Part shown: piece by piece, positions 50,601 through 58,473 of the stretch
Layout: each line of letters opens with the position of its first letter
Numbering within the stretch: the stretch's first letter is position 1
Assembly: GCF_031127835.1 (NCBI RefSeq)
Contig: NZ_JARXHX010000002.1
Coordinates: forward strand, 124,001-188,000
Direction: 5' to 3'
Length of the DNA stretch: 64,000 nt
From: Pelagicoccus sp. SDUM812002
GTDB lineage: Bacteria > Verrucomicrobiota > Verrucomicrobiia > Opitutales > Opitutaceae
Made by a program: the position numbers and the translations under genes
Notes under the pieces: model-generated
What the model saw: the letters and a program-made list of their open reading frames with translations, nothing else
Databases searched by the model: none
What the model was told of the DNA's origin: nothing

Positions 50601-51821
50601 CTAGAGATCGGCTGCATCGATGCCCAATATTTTGGCCGCTTTCTCAGTGTCTCCTTGGCAGGCTTTGAGGACCGACTTTTTATAGCGATCGGCTTGCTCG
50701 GCGAGGTAGGAGTCGAGGTTGGGCCAGCTGGAGATGTCGCGCAGCTTTTCGGGCAAGTCTCCTTCTCGGATGGTTTGTCCTTCGGCTACCTCCGCAGCGG
50801 CGGAAAGGACTTCCTGAAATTCGGTGTAATTGCCCGGCCAGCGGTATCCTTGCATCAGGGCGGAAGCACCTTCGCCGAGTGCGTTAAAAGGTAGGCGGTT
50901 TTGGGCGAAGTATGCGAGCGCAAGGGCCGGGATGTCTTCCGGGCGATCACGCAAGGCGGGCACTTGCAAGGCATTATTTGCGATGCGGAAGTAGAGTCCG
51001 TCCTCGAACTTTCCGGCTTCTACGAGTTTTTCGAGGTCGCGGCTGCTGGAGCATATGACGCGGGTATCGCCTTTTAGGTCGCGGATCAAGGTACCGAGGG
51101 CCGCTTGCAGTTCGTTAGGCACCGAGTCTATATTAGCGAAGAAGATGAATCCTCCTTGGGCGGAAAGTATGGTTTCACTCGGAGCTCCCTCGCTATCGAA
51201 GAGCAATCCGGCTAGCTCGCCAGGCTCTGCCTTTTTGGCGTCGATGGCGACGAATGCCTCGTCGGCCCGGTCGCTTTTTGCGTGTACGAGGGCAGCGATG
51301 TTCGCTTTTTGCGTGCCCGAGTCTCCATTGATGAGCAGCGGCGTGGGGAGTTTTGCGGCGCGGTTGAGGCGCTCGATAAAGGATTTGTTGGCTTCGGAGT
51401 CGCCGGAGAGAAGGATTGAGTTTTGGGCTGCAGCAGCCTCGCCGGATTGTCGCCGCTTTTTTCCCTCGGTCGAGGCTCGAGCTATGGAGTTCATGAGCTG
51501 GTCGACCTTGAAGGGCTTGGTAAGGAAGTCGAAGGCGCCGAGCTTGAGGGCTTGGGTCGCGTTATCGATGTTAGCGTAGCCAGACATCATGATGACGATG
51601 GCATTAGGATCGGCCTCCCTGATTTGGGCAAGGAGGGCGAGGCCGTCCATCGGCTTCATGTTGATGTCCGTCAGAACTATGTCGTAGTGCTCCTCGCGAA
51701 TCTTCTGCAGGGCTATTTCGCCGTCGGTGGCGAATGCGGTGTTATAGCCGATTGGCTGAATGACCGCGTCGAGCATTTCGTGAATGGACTCGAGGTCGTC
51801 TACTATGAGAATGGATTGCAT
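50601..51821 (-). CDS. NtrC-shaped regulator with dead ATPase and truncated DNA-binding domain
   Basis: A 406-residue protein. It has a good receiver (VDDLESIH, phospho-Asp in VLTDINMKPMDG, KPFK), then an AAA+ region of NtrC type in which key motifs have gone. Walker A reads GDSGTQKAN instead of GESGTGKE. The GAFTGA loop that contacts sigma-54 is missing. Walker B reads FIFFANIDS instead of LFLDEIG. Later structural motifs remain (DGLYFRI, ALRDRPEDIPALA, YRWPGNYTEFQEVL). The Fis-like C-terminus stops at AAKILGIDAADL, before the recognition helix. It cannot be an active sigma-54 activator as built. It is the second gene after pilC. ATG 51821 is used; upstream frame sequence is unrelated. Confidence 0.82.
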   Translation of the reverse strand: MQSILIVDDLESIHEMLDAVIQPIGYNTAFATDGEIALQKIREEHYDIVLTDINMKPMDGLALLAQIREADPNAIVIMMSGYANIDNATQALKLGAFDFLTKPFKVDQLMNSIARASTEGKKRRQSGEAAAAQNSILLSGDSEANKSFIERLNRAAKLPTPLLINGDSGTQKANIAALVHAKSDRADEAFVAIDAKKAEPGELAGLLFDSEGAPSETILSAQGGFIFFANIDSVPNELQAALGTLIRDLKGDTRVICSSSRDLEKLVEAGKFEDGLYFRIANNALQVPALRDRPEDIPALALAYFAQNRLPFNALGEGASALMQGYRWPGNYTEFQEVLSAAAEVAEGQTIREGDLPEKLRDISSWPNLDSYLAEQADRYKKSVLKACQGDTEKAAKILGIDAADL

Positions 51822-51913
51822 CGATGGGTGTGTCGTTGCGGCAGATTGAAAGACCAGTTGGCAGCATCGCCAGCCTTTTCTCATCCGTAGGATGAGAGCG
51901 GCATGGGGAGAGC

Positions 51914-53086
51914 TTAGCTTCCGACGATGGAAGAGAGTTGGAAGATTGGCATGAACATAGCCATCACGATACCGCCGACTACCACCCCGAGGAATACGAT
52001 GAGCATCGGCTCGATCAGGGAAGTCAGGGCCGCTATAATGGAATCAGCCTCTGTATCGTAGAAGTCTGCGATCTTATTCATCATGCCGTCTACGTTACCC
52101 GTTTGTTCACCGGCACGTGACATGTGCTTCATCATCGGAGGGAAGAAGTGGATACGCTCGATGGTGTCGGAGACCTGTCCCCCTTCGGAGATGTTCTTGG
52201 TGATCAAACGACATGCGTCCTCGACTTGGGTTTTGCCGGACGAGGCGGCGACGATTTCCAAACAACGGAGGATCGGTACGCCGGAGCGGAGCAAGGTAGC
52301 GTAGGTGCGGCAAAAACGTGAAAGTGTGATCTTTATGATGAGGTTACCGAAGACAGGCATCTTGATTACCATTTTATCGCGGAAGCGACGCCCTTTGGGC
52401 GTCTTCGTGAAGCGACTCCAGACTTGGAAGCCGACGAAGCCCGCTCCGATAATGTAGAGGATGTTTCCTTTTAGGAAGTCGGATAGGTCGATCAGGAATT
52501 GGGTCGGTCCAGGGAGTTCGGCTCCGAAATCGGTGAACATATCCGCAAAGGTCGGAACCACGAAAATGAGCAGCACATTTACGAGAATGATTGCGAGGGC
52601 AATGACCGCGACTGGATAGGTCATGGCCGACTTTACTTTCTTGGTCAGCTTAGTCGTCGCCTCGAAGTAGCCCGCTACTTTTCCGAGGATTTCAGCGAGT
52701 CCGCCACTGGCTTCACCTGCTTCCACCATGGAGATGAAGAGATTGTTGAAAGCTCGAGGGAACTTCCCGCAGGCTGCGGAGAAATTGTTACCTTGCGAGA
52801 CGTCGGCCTTTACTTCGCGGATGATGATACGGAAGACGGGGTCTTCAGTCTGGTCTTGAAGCGCGTCGAGGGCGGATACCAGCGGAAGGCCAGCTTCCAG
52901 CATGGATGCGAGCTGCTGGGTGAATACGGCGAGTGACTCGAGCTTGAGCTTATATTTCTTCGCCTTCTTCTCGTAGGCCTTTTCCTTCGCGAGACGCTGA
53001 CCCTCCCAGAAACTGACGGATTTCTGCTTCTCCTTGTGAACAAGGCTATTTTTCGATTTGGAGGTCTGTGTGGCGAGTAGTGGCAT
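51914..53086 (-). CDS. pilC: PilC/GspF inner-membrane platform protein
   Basis: A 390-residue protein of the type II secretion/type IV pilus family: two helical F domains (with LASMLEAGLPLVSALDAL and YATLLRSGVPILRCLEIV) and three membrane helices (PVAVIALAIILVNVLLIFVV, NILYIIGAGFVGFQVW and EPMLIVFLGVVVGGIVMAMFMPIFQL). The duplicated GEASGG/GEQTGN motifs are also present. No PilB, PilT, pilin or secretin gene is adjacent, so it is split from the rest of its machine, as is common outside proteobacteria. Its only operon partner is the degenerate NtrC-like regulator 92 bases downstream. Confidence 0.93.
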   Translation of the reverse strand: MPLLATQTSKSKNSLVHKEKQKSVSFWEGQRLAKEKAYEKKAKKYKLKLESLAVFTQQLASMLEAGLPLVSALDALQDQTEDPVFRIIIREVKADVSQGNNFSAACGKFPRAFNNLFISMVEAGEASGGLAEILGKVAGYFEATTKLTKKVKSAMTYPVAVIALAIILVNVLLIFVVPTFADMFTDFGAELPGPTQFLIDLSDFLKGNILYIIGAGFVGFQVWSRFTKTPKGRRFRDKMVIKMPVFGNLIIKITLSRFCRTYATLLRSGVPILRCLEIVAASSGKTQVEDACRLITKNISEGGQVSDTIERIHFFPPMMKHMSRAGEQTGNVDGMMNKIADFYDTEADSIIAALTSLIEPMLIVFLGVVVGGIVMAMFMPIFQLSSIVGS

Positions 53087-53300
53087 GACTGTTCATACTT
53101 CGACCTGAAAACGCCAAACTTTGATGCGTATTGCGCTTAATCCACAGTGGGTATCCTAAGCTATAAGGGCGGTAGATGTGGAGATCTGAACCGCGTCGTT
53201 AACCGGTATCGGTCCAAGTTCGCATTCAATCAGCGTACATTATTATGCCACGGGCAGCTTGCACTTTGATGGTAGTGTTCGTTGATATTTCCTAATTGAG

Positions 53301-55163
53301 ATGAAAATCGCTACCAAGATCCGTTTGCTTTCCTCCGGCTTGGCCTTGTTTTCGGCCTTGGCAGTCGGCTTGGTTATGTACCTTGGGTACGTCGAATCGA
53401 TCGCTGATCTGGAGGTTGAAGTACTGGAGCAGCGAGTGGAGGCTGATGTAGCGCGGTTGAACGATGCATTCAAGGAGGTCTCCCATGACATCCGGTTGCT
53501 ACACGGGTTGCCAGGGGTGAGAGAGTTATTGAATAGATCGCCGCGCCCAATCGAGGACATGAAGGACGACCTGGCTCAAACCTTTCGTCATTTGCTACTT
53601 GCTAAGCCGCATTACGTGCAGGTGCGCTTGATCGGTGTGGATGGTGAAGGAAGGGAAGTCGTCCGACTAGATCGCGAGGGCGAGCGAATCGTCAGGCGTT
53701 CCGAAGCTGAGCTTCAGGTCAAGGGGCGAAGGAGCTATTTCTTGGAAACGCGAGATAACGAGCGGGGAGAAATCTATTATTCCGACATCGACCTGAATCG
53801 AGAGAACAACCGCATCGAGGTGCCTTATCGACCCATGTTGAGGGTGGCCATGCCTGTGTACGATGATGATGAGACATTCCGAGGAATCGTGATCATCAAC
53901 TTGGATTTTCGGGGCTTCGCGAGGGAGTTCCTGGGTAACACCGCCCTTCGTTTCGATCACTACTTGTGCAATTCGGAGGGAGACTTCCTCTTGCATCCGG
54001 AGGAAAACAAAACGTTTGGGTTCGATCTCGGGACTCGATTCCGCGTGCAAGAGGAGTATCCGGAAATTGGAGACTTTGGTGATTCTGACAAAGAGGCGAT
54101 AACCATGGCTATCAATCGAGAGGATCGTCCGTCAGGCTTTTGGTTTCATCTGAGGAAAGTGCGTCCTTTGGAGGACGGGAGGGTGCTGTTGTATGGTGTG
54201 GCGGCCGGTTTCGAAGAGGTTGTTTCAGCCTCACACTCAATCGTCCGGAAGACGGTACTGATCATGGTGGTGCTTTGGGGTTTGGCCCTTGCCGGCGCCT
54301 TGGGAGTTTCTCTCCTTATCACACGGCCCATTGAAAGGATCACCCAAGCGGCGCGTAGATTGGGAGAAGGCAGCGACGATGTGGATTTGCCGGACGCTCG
54401 CTCCGACGAGATTGGAACCTTGGCAACCTCTTTCAAAGTGATGCGTGGGGCGATCAAGGAACAGGAAGGGCGGATTCTAGAAGCCAACGAGAGCCTCTCT
54501 CAAGCGAACCGTGACTTGAAGCATTTCGCTCACATCTCTTCGCACGAGTTGCGCGAGCCACTCACTCGAATTTCTGGACTAGCGAGTTTGCTAGAGCTAT
54601 CGTTTCAGGACTCTAAGGAAAGTGAGGCGACCTCGTTCGTGAAGTCCGTGAAGGAGGAGGCAGCCAGTGCCTTGCAGCAAATTACCGACTTTCGCGTTTT
54701 CTCCCACTTGGGAGAGGGCACCACTGTGCGGGACAAAACCGATCTGCTTCAGCTGGTGCAGGAGGTGCTCGAGGAGTTCTCCCCTCTAATCGAAGCCAAG
54801 GAAGCGGTGGTTTCGTTGGGCAAGCTGCCAGAGATCAAGGTCTACCGCAACTTGGTGAGGGTCCTCTATCGAAATCTCGTGGAAAATGCCCTCGAATATG
54901 CGCAGGGCAAGGGCACGGCTTTGGCGTTTACTGCGGAGCGATACGAGGGATGCTGGACGCTCGGAGTTTTCAACACTGGCTCTTCAATCGTCGACGCGGA
55001 GCAGGATCGCGTTTTCCGAGTCTTTACACGTTTGAATCAAGAGGTTGAGGGGACTGGCTTAGGACTGGCGATTTGCAAGCGGGTTGTCGAATTCCATTCT
55101 GGGCGCATTTGGATAGAATCTGATAAGAGCAGCGTACACTTTAAATTCATATTAGAGTCTTGA
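53301..55163 (+). CDS. Cache-domain sensor histidine kinase
   Basis: A 620-residue membrane kinase. A helix near 10-30 and another near 318-340 bracket a 280-residue periplasmic domain of double-Cache/LuxQ type, with VRLIGVDGEGREVVRLDR, MLRVAMPVYDDDETFRGIVIINLDF and DFLLHPEENKTFG. A HAMP segment follows, then a HisKA domain of the phytochrome-like type with His415 in ISSHELREPLTR, and HATPase ([26 protein letters not shown]). The gene for its probable receiver starts five bases after its stop. Ligand unknown. Confidence 0.9.
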   Translation: MKIATKIRLLSSGLALFSALAVGLVMYLGYVESIADLEVEVLEQRVEADVARLNDAFKEVSHDIRLLHGLPGVRELLNRSPRPIEDMKDDLAQTFRHLLLAKPHYVQVRLIGVDGEGREVVRLDREGERIVRRSEAELQVKGRRSYFLETRDNERGEIYYSDIDLNRENNRIEVPYRPMLRVAMPVYDDDETFRGIVIINLDFRGFAREFLGNTALRFDHYLCNSEGDFLLHPEENKTFGFDLGTRFRVQEEYPEIGDFGDSDKEAITMAINREDRPSGFWFHLRKVRPLEDGRVLLYGVAAGFEEVVSASHSIVRKTVLIMVVLWGLALAGALGVSLLITRPIERITQAARRLGEGSDDVDLPDARSDEIGTLATSFKVMRGAIKEQEGRILEANESLSQANRDLKHFAHISSHELREPLTRISGLASLLELSFQDSKESEATSFVKSVKEEAASALQQITDFRVFSHLGEGTTVRDKTDLLQLVQEVLEEFSPLIEAKEAVVSLGKLPEIKVYRNLVRVLYRNLVENALEYAQGKGTALAFTAERYEGCWTLGVFNTGSSIVDAEQDRVFRVFTRLNQEVEGTGLGLAICKRVVEFHSGRIWIESDKSSVHFKFILES

Positions 55164-55168
55164 AACTA

Positions 55169-55591
55169 ATGGTTACCCAAAAAATCGAAAATGTTGATAC
55201 AACTCGTCCTATCGTAATGGTGGACGATAACGAGATAGATTTGGAGATCGGGCGTCGGCTCTATGCCTTCGCCAATTTGGAAAATCCGTTTATGGCGCTC
55301 AACTCCGGGCACGCTCTTCTCGACCACTTGGAGAAGGTGGAGCGGGATGAGGAGCCTTGCCCGGCGGTGGTGTTGCTTGACGTCAACATGCCTCAATTGA
55401 ACGGCTTTGACACCCTGAAGCGGGTGCGGCAGAACGAGGCGTTCAGGGAAGTCCCCGTGGTGGTGATGTTCACGAATTCAGACAACCCGCTGGATATGGA
55501 ACGCGCTGCGGCGATGGGGGCGAATGGATACCGGTTAAAGCAATTTGAAGTCGATAGCTTCGTAACTTTCCTGCACAGTTTTTTCGAATAA
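55169..55591 (+). CDS. Single-domain response regulator (Rcp1-like)
   Basis: A receiver protein of about 140 residues that follows the Cache kinase and is probably its phosphorylation partner. It has the acidic VDDNEID, phospho-Asp in VLLDVNMPQLNG, the switch Thr in VVMFTNSDN, and a conserved Lys in YRLKQF, where the usual following Pro is Gln. The pattern resembles Rcp1-type regulators served by phytochrome-like kinases. A TTG at 55160 would overlap the kinase stop (TTGA) and is a real alternative; I use ATG 55169. Confidence 0.88.
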   Translation: MVTQKIENVDTTRPIVMVDDNEIDLEIGRRLYAFANLENPFMALNSGHALLDHLEKVERDEEPCPAVVLLDVNMPQLNGFDTLKRVRQNEAFREVPVVVMFTNSDNPLDMERAAAMGANGYRLKQFEVDSFVTFLHSFFE

Positions 55592-56012
55592 GAAAGTGCC
55601 GATATAGACCGCCTTGAAACTGTCTGGACCAGGGCTTCCCGATAGGTCTTCGGGAATGTGCAGTCCGCCGATATTTGCAAGACAAGCGATAACCATATTT
55701 CGAAACACCTTCGCGCGTTGTCTTCGTTCTCTCCTGAAACGATAGATCGGTTGTGAAACCATAGAGTGCTCGGATTGAAGAGGCACGTCGCGTGGCATCG
55801 TCCGTCCGCTCACGAAACCGAATGTTTTTTAGGGAACGCTAGCCGTTGCGAGAACGCCTCAAGAGAGCTGGTAGGGGAAGAGGGATGCGGGGCGGCGAAT
55901 ACCGGCGTATTGAGGAGGTTGGCGCAATTTTGGCAGTGCAAGGTTATCAAATTCGATCGGCAACAATGCTCCTCGGATTGTCAGAACCGAAACCTCAACC
56001 CCCTCAAAAACT
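55592..56012. other. Intergenic spacer, no gene recognised
   Basis: About 420 bases. Minus-strand frames that cross it overlap the end of the receiver gene and look non-coding. The end of the spacer contains CCCTCAAAAA two bases before the start of the small ORF at 56013. No terminator after the receiver gene and no promoter was recognised. Confidence 0.4.
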
Positions 56013-56306
56013 ATGAAGTCTGGAAAGCCCTCACATTCACCTGAAACTGATCAACCTATCGCTGGACACGAGTCTAGAGAGTGGGATGAATTGGCCGATG
56101 CGATCGAACCGCTTGAAAACCGAAGTAACGAAGATCCTCGAGTAGAGGATGGTTCGCGCGATGCGAGCCCCGTTGAGGAAAAGGAAAAGGTGCGGCAGGA
56201 GAAGGAGCGGGTTGAATCTCGCTCGCATGAGGATCTAGTCAAATCGGGGGTGGAACGAGCTGCTGACGATCAAGAAGTGAGTTCAGCTATGCGTAGCCAA
56301 TCTTGA
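56013..56306 (+). CDS. Small hydrophilic protein, unknown
   Basis: A 97-residue, strongly charged, probably disordered protein (many Glu, Arg and Ser; segments such as EEKEKVRQEKERVE). No membrane helix, signal peptide or cysteine pair. The start ATG has no clear Shine-Dalgarno but follows the CCCTCAAAA leader also found before two other genes. It lies 21 bases upstream of a small membrane protein gene with a strong ribosome binding site, suggesting a two-gene unit. Function unknown; hydrophilic stress-type protein is a guess. Confidence 0.5.
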   Translation: MKSGKPSHSPETDQPIAGHESREWDELADAIEPLENRSNEDPRVEDGSRDASPVEEKEKVRQEKERVESRSHEDLVKSGVERAADDQEVSSAMRSQS

Positions 56307-56313
56307 TTAACTA

Positions 56314-56320
56314 AAGGAGG
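56314..56320 (+). promoter_or_regulatory. Shine-Dalgarno site for TTG-initiated small gene
   Basis: AAGGAGG seven bases before TTG at 56328. It supports the non-ATG start of the small membrane protein. Confidence 0.75.
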
Positions 56321-56327
56321 GAGCAAC

Positions 56328-56720
56328 TTGAAGGAAAAGCCGTACACCTTTCGCCGTTATATCATCAGGATCTTCATCCCGGTAGCAATCGTTTCAATCG
56401 TGGGATTGTCGTTGCGGTGGCGGGTGAGCCATGAATTCCAGGAGAATAATGTGGAGCCGGTTTCTCAAAAAGAGCCGAAGCCGATCGAAGAGGAAGTGAC
56501 GTTTTCCGAAGAGAATAGGGCTCATGTCGTTAGTGGGCTTAAACAAGCTCTCACGATGTTTGAGAGTTCTGAAGTAGAAGCTCCCGAAGCGAAGCTTGAG
56601 CGATTGAGAGGGAGAATCGAAGCCTTAGAGGAGGTGGACCAAGCGGGATGGGAGAATGCTGTCGATCAGGCCTACGAAGCCCTCGCGGCGATTCGGGACG
56701 GCAGCGAGAGATCGGGATGA
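56328..56720 (+). CDS. Small single-pass membrane protein, unknown
   Basis: A 130-residue protein with a basic N-terminus (MKEKPYTFRRY), one membrane helix at about residues 11-27 (IIRIFIPVAIVSIVGLSL) and a charged, probably helical periplasmic tail with LKQALTMFESSEVEAPEAKLERLRGRIEALEE. No family recognised. The start is TTG, supported by a strong AAGGAGG at good spacing. It follows the hydrophilic ORF after 21 bases. Confidence 0.6.
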   Translation: MKEKPYTFRRYIIRIFIPVAIVSIVGLSLRWRVSHEFQENNVEPVSQKEPKPIEEEVTFSEENRAHVVSGLKQALTMFESSEVEAPEAKLERLRGRIEALEEVDQAGWENAVDQAYEALAAIRDGSERSG

Positions 56721-56779
56721 TGGCAACCGAGCCATCAACCGCGATGAATGCTGAAAATTAAGACGGTCTCGATGTTTTG

Positions 56780-57286
56780 CTATCCTGCGTAGGTCCAGCC
56801 GATTTGGTCGCATGTGAGTACATCACCATCATCGATCTGGTGAGATTCTAGCACCTCCCCAATGAAGATCGAATGGTCGCCAGCGTCTACGGTGTCGACG
56901 GTTTGGCAATCGAGGTAGGCCAGTGCCTCCTTGATGACGGGTACTCCGGCCGCGTTTAGAGTGTGAGGCACGTGTGTCATCTTTTCTTCGTCCCGATCAT
57001 GCGGCTTTACGAGGATCCGCGCGAGATCGGTTTGGTGCTTGCTGAGTAGGTTTACAGTAAACCTGTTCTCTTCACTCATTAGTTGATGGCTGTTGCTGTC
57101 TTTGCGGATAGCGACGGCGACGCGTGGCGGATTGAAGGAGCATTGCATGACCCAGCTCGCGATGAGGGCGGTGGAAACAGCTTCGTCCGAGCCTATTCCG
57201 ATCGCGAAAATGCTGTAGGGAATCAGGCGTAGGACTTCGTGTGTGGTTTTTGACTTAGTGTGATCGATATCGGTGATAGGTGTCAT
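56780..57286 (-). CDS. Flavin reductase-like FMN-binding protein
   Basis: A 168-residue split-barrel protein of the flavin reductase family. It has GIGSDEAVSTALIASWVMQCSFNPPRVAVAI near the N-terminus, FTVNLLSKHQTDLARIL in the middle, and the C-terminal GDHSIFIGEVLES. The family reduces FMN/FAD with NAD(P)H for a partner monooxygenase, or binds FMN for other redox work. No monooxygenase partner is adjacent; a PRC-barrel gene lies upstream on the same strand after about 90 bases. Confidence 0.85.
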   Translation of the reverse strand: MTPITDIDHTKSKTTHEVLRLIPYSIFAIGIGSDEAVSTALIASWVMQCSFNPPRVAVAIRKDSNSHQLMSEENRFTVNLLSKHQTDLARILVKPHDRDEEKMTHVPHTLNAAGVPVIKEALAYLDCQTVDTVDAGDHSIFIGEVLESHQIDDGDVLTCDQIGWTYAG

Positions 57287-57379
57287 TTTTATGGAGCGTC
57301 TTTGAATGTTAGATACAGGTTGTCGGGTGGAAGCTTGGTATTACCACCGCGCTTTGTGGAGCTTAGTCTGCCGGCCTTT

Positions 57380-58192
57380 CTACATGGGCGTGGTCAGTAG
57401 CGTGTCGTCACGCTCCCAGTGGTAAGGGCGTCCGTAGTAGTCATACAGGTTCTTCTCGAAGTCCCGATTGATGGGGGCTTGAGGGTCGTATTCCGGAGCG
57501 TGTTCTATTTGCTTGCGGGAGAGATCGACCCTCGCCTCGTTTGCTTCGTAATCGACCGATTCGAGCCAGCCAATGTCGATTAGGCACTTACGTCCGGGCA
57601 GCCAGTTTCGAGTGTCGATGACGAGGTATTGGATTTTCCATTTTTCATCGTCGATTATGAAATCCTCCACGTGTCCAAAACTCTCATCGGTGGCATGGAT
57701 GTCGTAGCCGATGATTTCTCTTGCGGACCGCAGGTGGCTTTCTCCGATGTTATCGAGATTCTCTCGGTGTTGGGATCTTTCCACTTTCGATGGGTGGGCA
57801 ACCGAGTCGCTCGGTGGCGCGAAAATAGGCTCTTGGGAAAATCCCCAAGTGTAGGGGCCGGACCAATACGGTTGGCTTTGTTGATAGTAGCGAGCATACT
57901 CCTGCTCGTACTGCCGCGATACCGGGCTGTTTTCGTCGAGTTTAGGAGCACCCTTAACCTGCTCCTTGGTTAGTTCGACCGGGAAGTGCTTCCCCTGCCA
58001 TCCGGTTTGAGGTTGTTTCGCGTGCTGAGGGCTCACCAGGACTTTCTCACCGGGAAGCCAGCGTCCGGTGTCTACCACTACGTAGCGTAAGCGCCAGTGG
58101 CGGTCATCGAACAGGGAGTCTTTTACCTTACCGAGGGTTCCATCGAGAGCCTCCACAGGATAGCCAAATGTGTCATATATGCTTCGTAGCAT
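57380..58192 (-). CDS. Double PRC-barrel domain protein
   Basis: A 270-residue soluble protein with two PRC-barrel domains. The first is at about residues 3-85 (GYPVEALDGTLGKVKDSLFDDRHWRLRYVVVDTGRWLPG), the second at about 155-240 (IIGYDIHATDESFGHVEDFIIDDEKWKIQYLVIDTRNWLPG). The two are clearly related by duplication and separated by a Tyr/Gln-rich linker. PRC barrels occur in photosynthetic reaction-centre H subunits, RimM and many stress-related proteins. Stand-alone double forms are often near stress or membrane genes. A good Shine-Dalgarno (AAAGGAAAGG) precedes the start. Confidence 0.88.
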   Translation of the reverse strand: MLRSIYDTFGYPVEALDGTLGKVKDSLFDDRHWRLRYVVVDTGRWLPGEKVLVSPQHAKQPQTGWQGKHFPVELTKEQVKGAPKLDENSPVSRQYEQEYARYYQQSQPYWSGPYTWGFSQEPIFAPPSDSVAHPSKVERSQHRENLDNIGESHLRSAREIIGYDIHATDESFGHVEDFIIDDEKWKIQYLVIDTRNWLPGRKCLIDIGWLESVDYEANEARVDLSRKQIEHAPEYDPQAPINRDFEKNLYDYYGRPYHWERDDTLLTTPM

Positions 58193-58473
58193 GTCTTTTC
58201 CTTTCCTTTGAGTTAGGGGTCGTATCTAAGGAAATGAAACGCATGGCTTGCGCCAGATTCCCGCACGTGGGGCGTGGTCGAGCCCCGAAACCGAGTCGCG
58301 ACGGGAAGTGCGTTGATTAGACTGCTTTTCGCACTACTAAAGGTTGCAGTGCGCAAGACTCTACAGATGGAGTTGAAGACGGGTGTTTAACGCAATCGCT
58401 CGCGGAATGGCGGCACTTCCTGAAAGTGGGAAGCGAGGTAGCGGCCTAGAAACGTCCTTTCGAAGAGAAGGGC

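Noticed and set aside
55535-55813. Minus-strand 92-codon frame
   Set aside because: It overlaps the 3' end of the receiver gene, has no ribosome binding site and no recognisable family.
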